Part shown: positions 54,341 through 61,562 of the stretch, piece after piece | Position numbering within the stretch: position 1 is the first letter of the stretch | How the letters are laid out: each line of letters starts with the position of its first letter | From: an uncultured Prevotellaceae bacterium | Lineage (GTDB): Bacteria; Bacteroidota; Bacteroidia; Bacteroidales; Bacteroidaceae | Direction of reading: 5' to 3' | Length of the DNA: 64,000 nucleotides | NCBI GenBank assembly: GCA_902789415.1 | Contig: CADAOD010000007.1 | Location: 124,001-188,000, forward strand | The notes under the pieces: generated by a model | The model's input: the letters and a program-made list of their open reading frames with translations, nothing else | What the model was told of the DNA's origin: nothing | Databases searched by the model: none | Translations under genes and position numbers: made by a program

Positions 54341-55919
54341 GGTATTGAGCAACCGCTTCGGCACATCGCTCGCCATCTACACCAGCCGAGACAATTCCGC
54401 CCGCATAGCCGGCACCTTCGCCGCATGGGAAAAGTCCCTGAACCTGAACATGTTGCAGCGTTTCCTTATCGCGAACAATTCGCACTGGACTCGATGTGCG
54501 TGTCTCAACCGCAATCATCACCGCCTCGTTGGTCAGGAATCCGTGGGCGCTCTTGCCAAATGCCTTAAAGCCTTGCTGCAGTCGGTGCGATATCATCTTA
54601 GGCAGCCAGAAGTGCAGCGGACTTGATATCAGTCCTGGCGCGTACGATGATTTTGGCAGATCGTAGCTCAGCTTGCCGTTCACAAAGTCGGCCATTCGCT
54701 GCGCCGGAGCCGTCTGCTTCATATTGCCCTGCTGCCAGCACATTTTTTCCAGCTGCTCCTGAAAATGCATCATCGCCAAGCAGTCATCGCCTTCTATATC
54801 TTCTGGTCGCACCTCAACTACCATACCACTATTACTCCACGCCGTACCGCGGTTAGCCGGACTCATACCGTTAACCACAATCTGCTCCTTATCGGTAGCC
54901 GCAGGAATCACGAATCCACCGGGACACATACAGAACGAGTAAACCCCTCGCCCATCCACCTGTGTTACCATCGAGTACTCGGCAGCAGGCAACCATCGGC
55001 CCCTACCTTGTTTATTATGGTACTGTATCTGGTCAATCAGATGGCTGGGATGCTCCAATCGCACGCCCACCGCAATGCCCTTGGCCTCAATCTCAATCTT
55101 AGCCTCGGCCAGATAGCGGTAAACATCGCGTGCCGAGTGGCCCGTAGCAAGAATTACAGGTCCACGGAATTCTAATTGTCCGTTCGCAGATACAGCTTCC
55201 ACACCTACCACTCTATCCGCATGGCAACTGTCAACTGTCAACTGTCCACTATCCACTATCAAGCGCGTCATTTTGGTTTGAAAGTGCACCTCGCCACCAC
55301 AACGTATGATAGTGTTACGCATCGCCTCGATTACCTTTGGCAGACGGTCGGTACCAATATGCGGATGTGCATCGGCCAGGATAGCCGTAGAGGCGCCATG
55401 CTGACAGAACACATTCAGAATTTTCTCTATGTTTCCGCGCTTTTTGCTGCGTGTGTACAGCTTACCGTCACTATAGGCACCAGCGCCACCCTCGCCAAAG
55501 CAGTAGTTGCTCTCGCCATCCACCTGCTGCGTGCGACTGATGTTTGCCAGGTCCTTCTTGCGGTCGTGTACGTTCTTACCGCGCTCCAATACTATCGGGC
55601 GCAGTCCCAACTCTATCAGGCGCAGGGCGGCAAACAGTCCACCAGGACCCGCTCCTACCACTATTACCTGTGGTTTGCCCTCTACGTTGGGGTATTCTGT
55701 GTGCTGGTATTCATCGTCCGTAGGCAACTCGTTCACATACGTGCGTACCTTCAGGTTCACGTATATCTGTCGCTGTCGCGCGTCAATGCTACGTTTCAGT
55801 ATGCGTACCCCTTTAATATCGCTTGGGTTCAGTCCATACTCATCGCCCAGGTAGTTCTTCAGTCTGTCCTCCTGTGCAGCCACCTCCGGCGTTACTCTTA
55901 TCTGGTATTCGTTAATCAT
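54321..55919 (-). CDS. FAD-dependent dehydrogenase (COG2509-like)
   Basis: The 532-residue protein has a Rossmann FAD-binding motif (VIVVGAGPGGLFAALRL, about residue 87), the glycine-rich GEGGAGAYSDGKLYTRSKK (in parts), and the second binding motif with LFPCGEGAGYAGGIVSAGVDG (in parts). This places it among uncharacterised FAD-dependent dehydrogenases, often called HI0933- or COG2509-type. Its substrate is unknown. Inside the gene, at 55225-55259, five tandem heptads (three CAACTGT, two CCACTAT in plus orientation) encode DSGQLTVDSC and look like a later insertion. A symmetric repeat flanks its promoter. Confidence 0.82.
   Translation of the reverse strand: MINEYQIRVTPEVAAQEDRLKNYLGDEYGLNPSDIKGVRILKRSIDARQRQIYVNLKVRTYVNELPTDDEYQHTEYPNVEGKPQVIVVGAGPGGLFAALRLIELGLRPIVLERGKNVHDRKKDLANISRTQQVDGESNYCFGEGGAGAYSDGKLYTRSKKRGNIEKILNVFCQHGASTAILADAHPHIGTDRLPKVIEAMRNTIIRCGGEVHFQTKMTRLIVDSGQLTVDSCHADRVVGVEAVSANGQLEFRGPVILATGHSARDVYRYLAEAKIEIEAKGIAVGVRLEHPSHLIDQIQYHNKQGRGRWLPAAEYSMVTQVDGRGVYSFCMCPGGFVIPAATDKEQIVVNGMSPANRGTAWSNSGMVVEVRPEDIEGDDCLAMMHFQEQLEKMCWQQGNMKQTAPAQRMADFVNGKLSYDLPKSSYAPGLISSPLHFWLPKMISHRLQQGFKAFGKSAHGFLTNEAVMIAVETRTSSPVRIVRDKETLQHVQVQGLFPCGEGAGYAGGIVSAGVDGERCAEAVAQYLEQIAN
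55225..55259 (-). repeat. Heptad tandem repeat inside the FAD dehydrogenase gene
   Basis: CAACTGT occurs three times and CCACTAT twice, without interruption. The unit is 7 nt, so loss or gain of one copy would shift the reading frame. Confidence 0.85.
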
Positions 55920-55930
55920 TATATAAATGT

Positions 55931-55972
55931 ATTTGGCTGCAAAGGTACTAAAAATACCTCACGCAGCCAAAT
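55931..55972 (-). promoter_or_regulatory. Promoter of the FAD dehydrogenase with flanking inverted repeat
   Basis: On the minus strand TTTG (55971-55968) and TACCTTTG (55947-55940) are 20 nt apart. ATTTGGCTGC (55931-55940) and its exact complement GCAGCCAAAT (55963-55972) overlap both boxes, so a dimeric regulator could block this promoter. Confidence 0.7.
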
Positions 55973-55985
55973 ATATTCGTATTAT

Positions 55986-56258
55986 TTAGGCATTTAGAAT
56001 GCTTACGTGGCGGCGATTTGAGAACGGGCGCACGGCAAAGTTCAGCCAGATGGCACCGTAGCGGTTCTAGTTAATACGGATAGGCTCCTCGCCCACTCCA
56101 TACTTTTCATTATATCGCTTTCGCAGCTCTTCAAGCCAGATGCACAATTGCTTAAGGTTGGCAATCGCCTCATGACTTGGGATGTTATACACTTCGGGAT
56201 GATTACTCTTAGTGAACTCCCCGAGCTTAAAGTGCTCGGAGAGCTTTGCATTACTCAC
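55986..56258 (-). pseudogene. Broken M15 peptidase gene with internal stop and deletion
   Basis: A GTG at 56258 opens SNAKLSEHFKLGEF, the typical start of phage-related M15 (Peptidase_M15_3) proteins, through NIPSHEAIANLKQLCIWLEEL to PIRIN, where a TAG at 56069-56067 stops it. The next residue block expected, 'SGYRSP...', is missing. In the same frame after the stop is NRYGAIWLNFAVRPFSNRRH, which resembles a C-terminal M15 strand but with the His-type ligand replaced by Asn. So a middle piece was deleted and the gene is inactive. The C-terminal match is my inference. Confidence 0.6.
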
Positions 56259-56409
56259 TGACTGCAAATTTGCTGTCAGTAACTTTCTGCCATGCGAGTT
56301 CCATCTTGCGGATGGCTCGCAGTACATCAAAATGATTCTTACCAGTAACTTCGGCTATCTCAAGCGAAGTCATCATTTGAGTTCCGTTATAAATACTTAT
56401 TTCTTTCAT
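56251..56409 (-). pseudogene. Truncated Rha-family phage regulator
   Basis: The 52-residue frame (start at 56409) has MTSLEIAEVTGKNHFDVLRA and AWQKVTDSKFAVSE, matching the N-terminal Rha DNA-binding region. Full-length Rha proteins continue with a 'YKDSTGR' segment; here the frame stops right after FAVSE. The stop overlaps the M15 remnant's GTG by 8 nt. Rha proteins act in phage lysogeny control. A remnant is most likely. Confidence 0.6.
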
Positions 56410-56511
56410 TGTAATTGAGTTGTTTAAGCGAGAAGAAGTGTTCGGATTGTTTGGCCATTTACTCGAGAATATCCTCCTCAGCTCCAACTCATGGTTTTAT
56501 TAGCAACTCGC

Positions 56512-56652
56512 ACAGTGATACAGTGTGACAGTTAAAAATACAAGGGGGTACTAGGTGCGGAATTATATCTATATTTATATATATTATAATATATATAAAT
56601 ATAGATATAATTTTAAGGGGGGGAGGGTGAGAATTTTAACTGTCACACTGTA
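56512..56652. repeat. 52-bp perfect palindrome nested in a 19-bp inverted repeat
   Basis: The outer arms TACAGTGTGACAGTTAAAA (56519-56537) and its exact complement (56634-56652) enclose G-rich spacers and an AT-only-but-two palindrome at 56561-56612, whose two 26-bp halves are perfect complements. Just left are octamers ACAGTGAT, ACAGTGTG, ACAGTTAA (56512-56535). This is the main content of the 459-nt gap 56410-56868. It can form an extended cruciform; possible roles are an origin, resolution site or attachment site. Confidence 0.85.
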
Positions 56653-56692
56653 TTTTCTGTGCGGGGATTCGTAAACCGCAATCAAAATTCCG

Positions 56693-56700
56693 TACCTTTG
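56693..56700 (+). promoter_or_regulatory. -7 box of the second HU-like gene with a 160-nt leader
   Basis: TACCTTTG at 56693-56700 is followed by about 165 nt before the ATG at 56869. The leader contains CCCACGTG (56751-56758) and CACGTGTGGG (56776-56785), which can pair with a small bulge, and a period-7 repeat. A leader this long is unusual in this window. Confidence 0.55.
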
Positions 56701-56796
56701 CAGTGTTGAAATGAATGAGACAGACGGCGGCCGCGTGAGGCAAAACTATTTCCCACGTGCACTAAGAAAATCTGCCACGTGTGGGCGCAAGAAACT

Positions 56797-56840
56797 CATT
56801 GAACATTGAACATTGACAATTGAACATTATTAATTAAAAA
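56797..56840 (+). repeat. Period-7 microrepeat before the second HU-like gene
   Basis: Heptads CATTGAA, CATTGAA, CATTGAC, AATTGAA, CATTATT and AATTAAA run through the leader. Confidence 0.7.
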
Positions 56841-56868
56841 TTTATTTACAAACCAAAAATTTAGTATT

Positions 56869-57381
56869 ATGGCATTGAAAGTTAAAGCACAGGAAAAGTT
56901 GCAGAAGATTGGCAAGTATGAGGGCACTTATCGCTACATTATGATGCCCGAGTTGTACACCTCACTCAGTCAGGACAAGGTGATTAAGGAGGCTGCTCTG
57001 CGCAGCGGAGTAAGTAAAGGCATTATGCAGGCCTGTTGGGATGCTGCCGGTGAGGTGATTAAGGCATGGGCCACCGAGGGTCATAGCGTTGCGCTGCCAG
57101 GTTTGGGAACCATGCGTTTCGGTTTGCGCGCCAAGAGCGTGGGCAAGGTGGATGAGGTTAAGGCTGGACTGGTAACCAGCAGACGCATTATCTTTACGCC
57201 TAACGTAGACCTTAAGGACGAGCTGGCAAATACCGCCATCCAGATTACCTGCTACGACCGCGATGGTAAGGAGGTGAAGCGAGTTACCAGTAGCGATGCG
57301 GGTAACGTTGAGGACAACGAGAATACCCAGCCATCGAACGGCGGAAATACCGGAGGCGGCAACGAGTCGAACGGTGATTAA
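56869..57381 (+). CDS. HU-family DNA-binding protein with Asn/Gly tail
   Basis: The 170-residue protein has the HU/IHF-type core (about 25-125): helices with LSQDKVIKEAALRSGVSKGI, then GHSVALPGLGTMRFGLR, the arm-start motif, and RRIIFTPNVDLK. The last 35 residues are a polar tail ending GGNESNGD, the same eight residues that end the HU-like protein at 11499, although the cores differ. It probably binds DNA, perhaps the palindrome next to it. It marks the second accessory patch. Confidence 0.85.
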   Translation: MALKVKAQEKLQKIGKYEGTYRYIMMPELYTSLSQDKVIKEAALRSGVSKGIMQACWDAAGEVIKAWATEGHSVALPGLGTMRFGLRAKSVGKVDEVKAGLVTSRRIIFTPNVDLKDELANTAIQITCYDRDGKEVKRVTSSDAGNVEDNENTQPSNGGNTGGGNESNGD

Positions 57382-57412
57382 GGGTTTGGGGCGAAAGCCC
57401 CGCCCTACCCTT
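57380..57412 (+). terminator. Terminator after the second HU-like gene
   Basis: GGGGC-GAAA-GCCCC (57388-57401) has a GNRA-type tetraloop, with an outer AAGGGT/ACCCTT pairing and a short T-run. It lies between convergent genes. Confidence 0.7.
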
Positions 57413-57433
57413 TAAACATTTATTTATTATCTA

Positions 57434-58141
57434 TCAGCGGCTTGTGGGCAGCGTGAATACAAAGCGGGCGCCAGGGGTGTGGGTGGTGTCGAGAACCACA
57501 TCGCCACCTAAGCGGCGAGCCAGACTGCGGGCAACGGTTAGACCGATACCGGTTCCATTATAATACTCATCTAATTGCACAAACTCATCAAATATATGTT
57601 CGGCCTCGGCAGCGGGAACGCCTATACCGGTATCCTCCACCGCAAACTGCACAAAGCCATCGCACTTAGCAATCGTTAGCGCGGCGCACTTTTTATCGGC
57701 AATCGCCTGATGTCCATAGGCTTCGGCTGGCGCGGTAAACTTTATGGCATTATCGAGCAACAACGACAATACGCGTACTGCGGCCTGCTGATTGGTGGTG
57801 AGCACCATCTGCCCTGCCCCATCGGTATCCTGCAGTTGGAAATCAAGATGCGCAGCTTCCTCGATGCCCGACGACAGCACAGCCTGGTTGGCTATCTGTA
57901 AGGCCGAAACCTGATCGGTAAGCGGGATAACGGTACGACTGCTGGCATCCGAGAGCTCGAGCATCTTATTTATAAGGCCGGTAATGCGGTCGGTATTCTC
58001 CAGAATCTGCTGGTTGGCATCGTGGCGCGCGGCTTCGTCTAACTCCATGCCCTCGGCAGTTACCACCTGTGTAAAGCCCGAAAGGATGTTAAGCGGCGTA
58101 CGGATTTCGTGCGATATCTGCTGGATAAACTTGGTCTTCAT
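57434..58141 (-). CDS. Histidine kinase C-terminal half, split off by a frameshift
   Basis: The 235 residues contain a HisKA domain (FIQQISHEIRTPLNILSGF) and HATPase domain (LLLDNAIKFT, EDTGIGVP, NGTGIGLTVARSLA). They differ from the C-terminal half of the neighbour at 59422 by only about 5 residues. The neighbour has sensor and kinase in one frame; here a single T is missing just before the ATG, so the TPR part (58138-59397) ends at TGA overlapping this ATG by 4 nt. It may be a pseudogene half, or a coupled two-protein kinase. A sequencing error is also possible. Confidence 0.8.
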   Translation of the reverse strand: MKTKFIQQISHEIRTPLNILSGFTQVVTAEGMELDEAARHDANQQILENTDRITGLINKMLELSDASSRTVIPLTDQVSALQIANQAVLSSGIEEAAHLDFQLQDTDGAGQMVLTTNQQAAVRVLSLLLDNAIKFTAPAEAYGHQAIADKKCAALTIAKCDGFVQFAVEDTGIGVPAAEAEHIFDEFVQLDEYYNGTGIGLTVARSLARRLGGDVVLDTTHTPGARFVFTLPTSR

Positions 58142-59397
58142 ACGCGACGGATAGTAAAGAATGTTGCTGCCAATACAAGGGCAATTAGCAATGCCAGCAC
58201 ACGGGTTTGTAACAGCTGGTTTTTCTGCTGGGCTATCTCGGCATCCTTCTGCTGTGTCTGATAGATGGTTGACAGTTCGATGGCCTGATTCTTCTTTTCA
58301 ATAGCAATGGCTGAGTCGAGGTGTTCGAAGGTGTAAGCTGCTACGCTTAAGGCCGAGTCGTTACGGCCGGCTTTGTAGTTGGCTTTGAATTTTCTTGTCA
58401 GGTAACTTAAGTTTTGGAGTGTAGGCTCTGAGCCAAAATCTTTCAGATACTGATATACTATTGCATAAGCATCGGCAGATTGGGCGTAACGCTTAGATCT
58501 CAGCATATAATCGCCCTCATAGATTTTCGCCATACTATTTGTTTTGGCAAAGTATGTGCGTTTAAACTCTGCAAAGGCTTGGTCGGCCTCTTTTTGTTTG
58601 CCCAAGCCAATACAGATAGTAGCGCGATTGATGTAATAGGTACTCCACGACATGTCGGTGACAAGAGCAGGAACATTCTTTTTGTTAGCCATATCCTTAG
58701 TTATAGCCTCTGCATAATTAATCCATTTTTCTGCCGACGCATAATCATCTCGTTCTGAGTAAGAAATGGCGGTGTTAAATAGATAAATAGATGCATAGTA
58801 ATCGTGTTTCCATGATGTGTCTAACGCCCTGACTTTCTGGATGCAATCATAACATTTTTCGAAAGATTTCTTTGCTTCGGCAGTCAAGCCCTGATGAAGC
58901 TGGCTCACACCCACACACTGCAAAATTTCTGCTAGGATATCGTAAGCTTCGGGAGCACATTCTGGGCTGGATACTAAGGCATATAGACCTTCGTAGGCTG
59001 GCAAAGCGATGCGTAGCAAACCCTCGTCATCATTTCTCTGTCCATGATATTCCACCATCGTCTTTACACACTGGAAATAGAACAGACTGTCGTAGGCGTT
59101 TTGGGGCTTTTTATCTAAGGCAAACTTCAGGATATCTACGGCTTCTCGCGTTTTTCCTGTTCGTATATAGATACTTCCTTTCATGTAGCAATTCCTGAAT
59201 ATCGAAATGTCGCCAGTAGCCAGTAAACTGTCGGAAAGGAATATGGCGCGATCAAGGTCCTGTACACTGGTAGCTGCAGAAATCAGACTATCGGCAAGTG
59301 TTGTTTTTGGAACATAAGCCTGCTTTTTGTTACATGACGATATCGCCAACAAACAAATGGCAATGAATATTAAGGAAAAATTAGATTTCGCTTTCAT
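58138..59397 (-). CDS. TPR sensor half of the split histidine kinase
   Basis: The 419-residue product has a lipoprotein-like signal (ending LLAISSC), a periplasmic TPR region (about 40-370) and a membrane helix at 395-415. It then ends abruptly in FFTIRRV, where the paralogue reads FFVISSR and continues into the kinase. ATGA overlap with the kinase half would allow coupled translation of two separate chains. The TPR sequence differs from that of the paralogue, so the two kinases likely sense different partners. Confidence 0.8.
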   Translation of the reverse strand: MKAKSNFSLIFIAICLLAISSCNKKQAYVPKTTLADSLISAATSVQDLDRAIFLSDSLLATGDISIFRNCYMKGSIYIRTGKTREAVDILKFALDKKPQNAYDSLFYFQCVKTMVEYHGQRNDDEGLLRIALPAYEGLYALVSSPECAPEAYDILAEILQCVGVSQLHQGLTAEAKKSFEKCYDCIQKVRALDTSWKHDYYASIYLFNTAISYSERDDYASAEKWINYAEAITKDMANKKNVPALVTDMSWSTYYINRATICIGLGKQKEADQAFAEFKRTYFAKTNSMAKIYEGDYMLRSKRYAQSADAYAIVYQYLKDFGSEPTLQNLSYLTRKFKANYKAGRNDSALSVAAYTFEHLDSAIAIEKKNQAIELSTIYQTQQKDAEIAQQKNQLLQTRVLALLIALVLAATFFTIRRV

Positions 59398-59421
59398 AAT
59401 TGTTCAATTATTTATCATTTA

Positions 59422-61407
59422 TTAGCGGCTCGTGGGCAGCGTGAATACAAAGCGGGCGCCAGGGGTGTGGGTGGTGTCGAGAACCACATCGCCACCTAAA
59501 CGACGAGCCAGACTGCGGGCAACGGTAAGTCCGATGCCGGTGCCATTATAGTACTCATCAAGTTGCACAAACTCGTCAAAGATATGCTCGGCCTCGGCGG
59601 CGGGAACGCCTATACCGGTATCCTCCACAGCAAACTGCACAAAGCCATCGCACTTAGCAATCGTTAGCGTGGCGCACTTTTTATCGGCAATCGCCTGATG
59701 TCCATAGGCTTCGGCTGGCGCGGTAAACTTTATGGCATTATCGAGCAACAAAGACAACACGCGTACTGCGGCCTGCTGATTGGTGGTAAGCACCATCTGC
59801 CCTGCCCCATCGGTATCCTGTAGCTTGAAATCAAGATGCGCAGCTTCCTCGATGTCCGACGATAGCACAGCTTGGTTTGCTATCTGTAAGGCCGAAACCT
59901 GATCGGTAAGCTGGATAACGGTACGACTGCTAGCATCCGAGAGTTCGAGCATCTTGTTTATAAGGCCGGTAATACGGTCGGTATTCTCCAGAATCTGCTG
60001 GTTGGCATCGTGGCGCGCGGCTTCGTCTAACTCCATTTCCTCGGCAGTTACCACCTGTGTAAAGCCCGAAAGGATGTTAAGCGGCGTACGGATTTCGTGC
60101 GATATCTGCTGGATAAACTTGGTCTTCATACGCGACGAAATAACAAAGAAAGCTACAGCCAGAAAAAGAGCTATCAGCAGAGCCATCACTCGCGTCTGCA
60201 ACAGCGAGGCCTTTTGCTGGGCTATCTCGGCATCTTTCTCGTTCATATCGTAAATCGAAGCCATTTCCAGCACTTTGTCGTGCGAAAAATTATCTATAGC
60301 AGATGACAGATTCTGACAGATTTTATCGGCCACTATAGCAGCCGTATCCTTGCGACCAGCATTTAAGTTAGCTATATATTTTTTAAGGTATAAGCCATGA
60401 ATAACCTCGAGACTCATATCCATACCCAGTCGCGCTAATGCCCCATCAAGATTTTCCATATATTTAGCAGCCTCGTCCCAACGTTTTGCCTCATAAAGAA
60501 AAACAAAATGATTAGCATATCCTGTCGGTTTTTTTGAGAAATCTGTCTTATCATACTCTTTGTATGCCTGCAAAGCTTCTTTCTCTCTGCCCATATGCTG
60601 TAAAGCCTGTGCCTTAATAATAAGCGTATAACCCCTAATTTGGTCAACAGTAACATCAATTTTCTCGTCTGCAGGAAGTTTGCTGCATTCGGTTATTGTT
60701 GCCTCCTGACGCTCGATCCATGACAATACCCTTTCGTACGCTGCGTTATCGCCATAAGATATAATAATATCATTTAAAAGTTTTAATCTGCGTTTCAGAT
60801 AGTATCCCTTGTCAATCGACGAGTAATCGTATTGCAAGGCCAGATTGTAACCTTTTTCAAAATATTTCTCTGCATTATCTTCATTACCACGGTTTACCAT
60901 TCCCACGCCAACCGCTACGTACAGGTTTACATAATTTAAATAGGCGGCTATATCCTCACTCATTTCTTCTAATTTAAAATGCTTCAGGGCATCAAGGGCC
61001 AAAACAGTAGCAGTCTCAATATGCCCCTGAAGCTGCTGAATATATGTCCGTTCATAGGCTGCTGAAACTTGTACCATCCTATCGTATTTATCTACATTCT
61101 TTCGGTCAACAACTTCCATAAAAATAGAATCGGCTTTATTGAAGTCGTAAAGCTCATAGAATTCAAAATAACCATACAGATAATCTCGCATTGTTTCCGA
61201 AATGGTTCCTGCAGCATATAGGCTGTCGGCCACCTCGGCATACATTATTAAGCTATTTACTGTCTCCTTATTTTGAGCGATTTTCGTCACTTCGAGAATA
61301 TCGGTATGGCGATTGTTGTTTTTACTTTCGTGCTTACATGATACGATACAGACCATCAGCAGGGCTGATAGCATGGTGGTGAAGATGGATTTAAAAGTAA
61401 GTTTCAT
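59422..61407 (-). CDS. TPR-containing sensor histidine kinase, intact
   Basis: The 661-residue protein has a lipoprotein-like signal (MVCIVSC), a periplasmic TPR sensor (about 35-390), a membrane helix (about 405-423), HisKA with the acceptor His at about 437 and a HATPase domain to the end. No receiver domain or response regulator gene is adjacent. A TAACTTTG -7 box (61449-61442) precedes it. The gene at 59397 lies 24 nt downstream, so the two kinases are probably one transcript. Confidence 0.88.
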   Translation of the reverse strand: MKLTFKSIFTTMLSALLMVCIVSCKHESKNNNRHTDILEVTKIAQNKETVNSLIMYAEVADSLYAAGTISETMRDYLYGYFEFYELYDFNKADSIFMEVVDRKNVDKYDRMVQVSAAYERTYIQQLQGHIETATVLALDALKHFKLEEMSEDIAAYLNYVNLYVAVGVGMVNRGNEDNAEKYFEKGYNLALQYDYSSIDKGYYLKRRLKLLNDIIISYGDNAAYERVLSWIERQEATITECSKLPADEKIDVTVDQIRGYTLIIKAQALQHMGREKEALQAYKEYDKTDFSKKPTGYANHFVFLYEAKRWDEAAKYMENLDGALARLGMDMSLEVIHGLYLKKYIANLNAGRKDTAAIVADKICQNLSSAIDNFSHDKVLEMASIYDMNEKDAEIAQQKASLLQTRVMALLIALFLAVAFFVISSRMKTKFIQQISHEIRTPLNILSGFTQVVTAEEMELDEAARHDANQQILENTDRITGLINKMLELSDASSRTVIQLTDQVSALQIANQAVLSSDIEEAAHLDFKLQDTDGAGQMVLTTNQQAAVRVLSLLLDNAIKFTAPAEAYGHQAIADKKCATLTIAKCDGFVQFAVEDTGIGVPAAEAEHIFDEFVQLDEYYNGTGIGLTVARSLARRLGGDVVLDTTHTPGARFVFTLPTSR

Positions 61408-61441
61408 AACATTTATAGATATAAATTGGTCTTTTCGGCTG

Positions 61442-61449
61442 CAAAGTTA
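61442..61449 (-). promoter_or_regulatory. -7 box of the tandem kinase operon
   Basis: TAACTTTG on the minus strand, followed by GCAGCCG; start at 61407 is 34 nt on. No clear -33. Confidence 0.55.
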
Positions 61450-61506
61450 GTCATTATTTCGTAAAAAATCGTATCTTTTTCAATAAAAATATGTATTAAA
61501 AAAAAT

Positions 61507-61535
61507 CAGCCGGGGAGCGGGTTGCTCCTCGGCTG
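61507..61535 (-). terminator. Terminator after the TPR gene
   Basis: On the minus strand CAGCCGAGGAGC / GCTCCCCGGCTG form a 12-bp stem with one mismatch and a 5-nt loop, followed by ATTTTTTTT. Confidence 0.85.
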
Positions 61536-61562
61536 GATCGGTTCTTATATAATAAACGTAGA

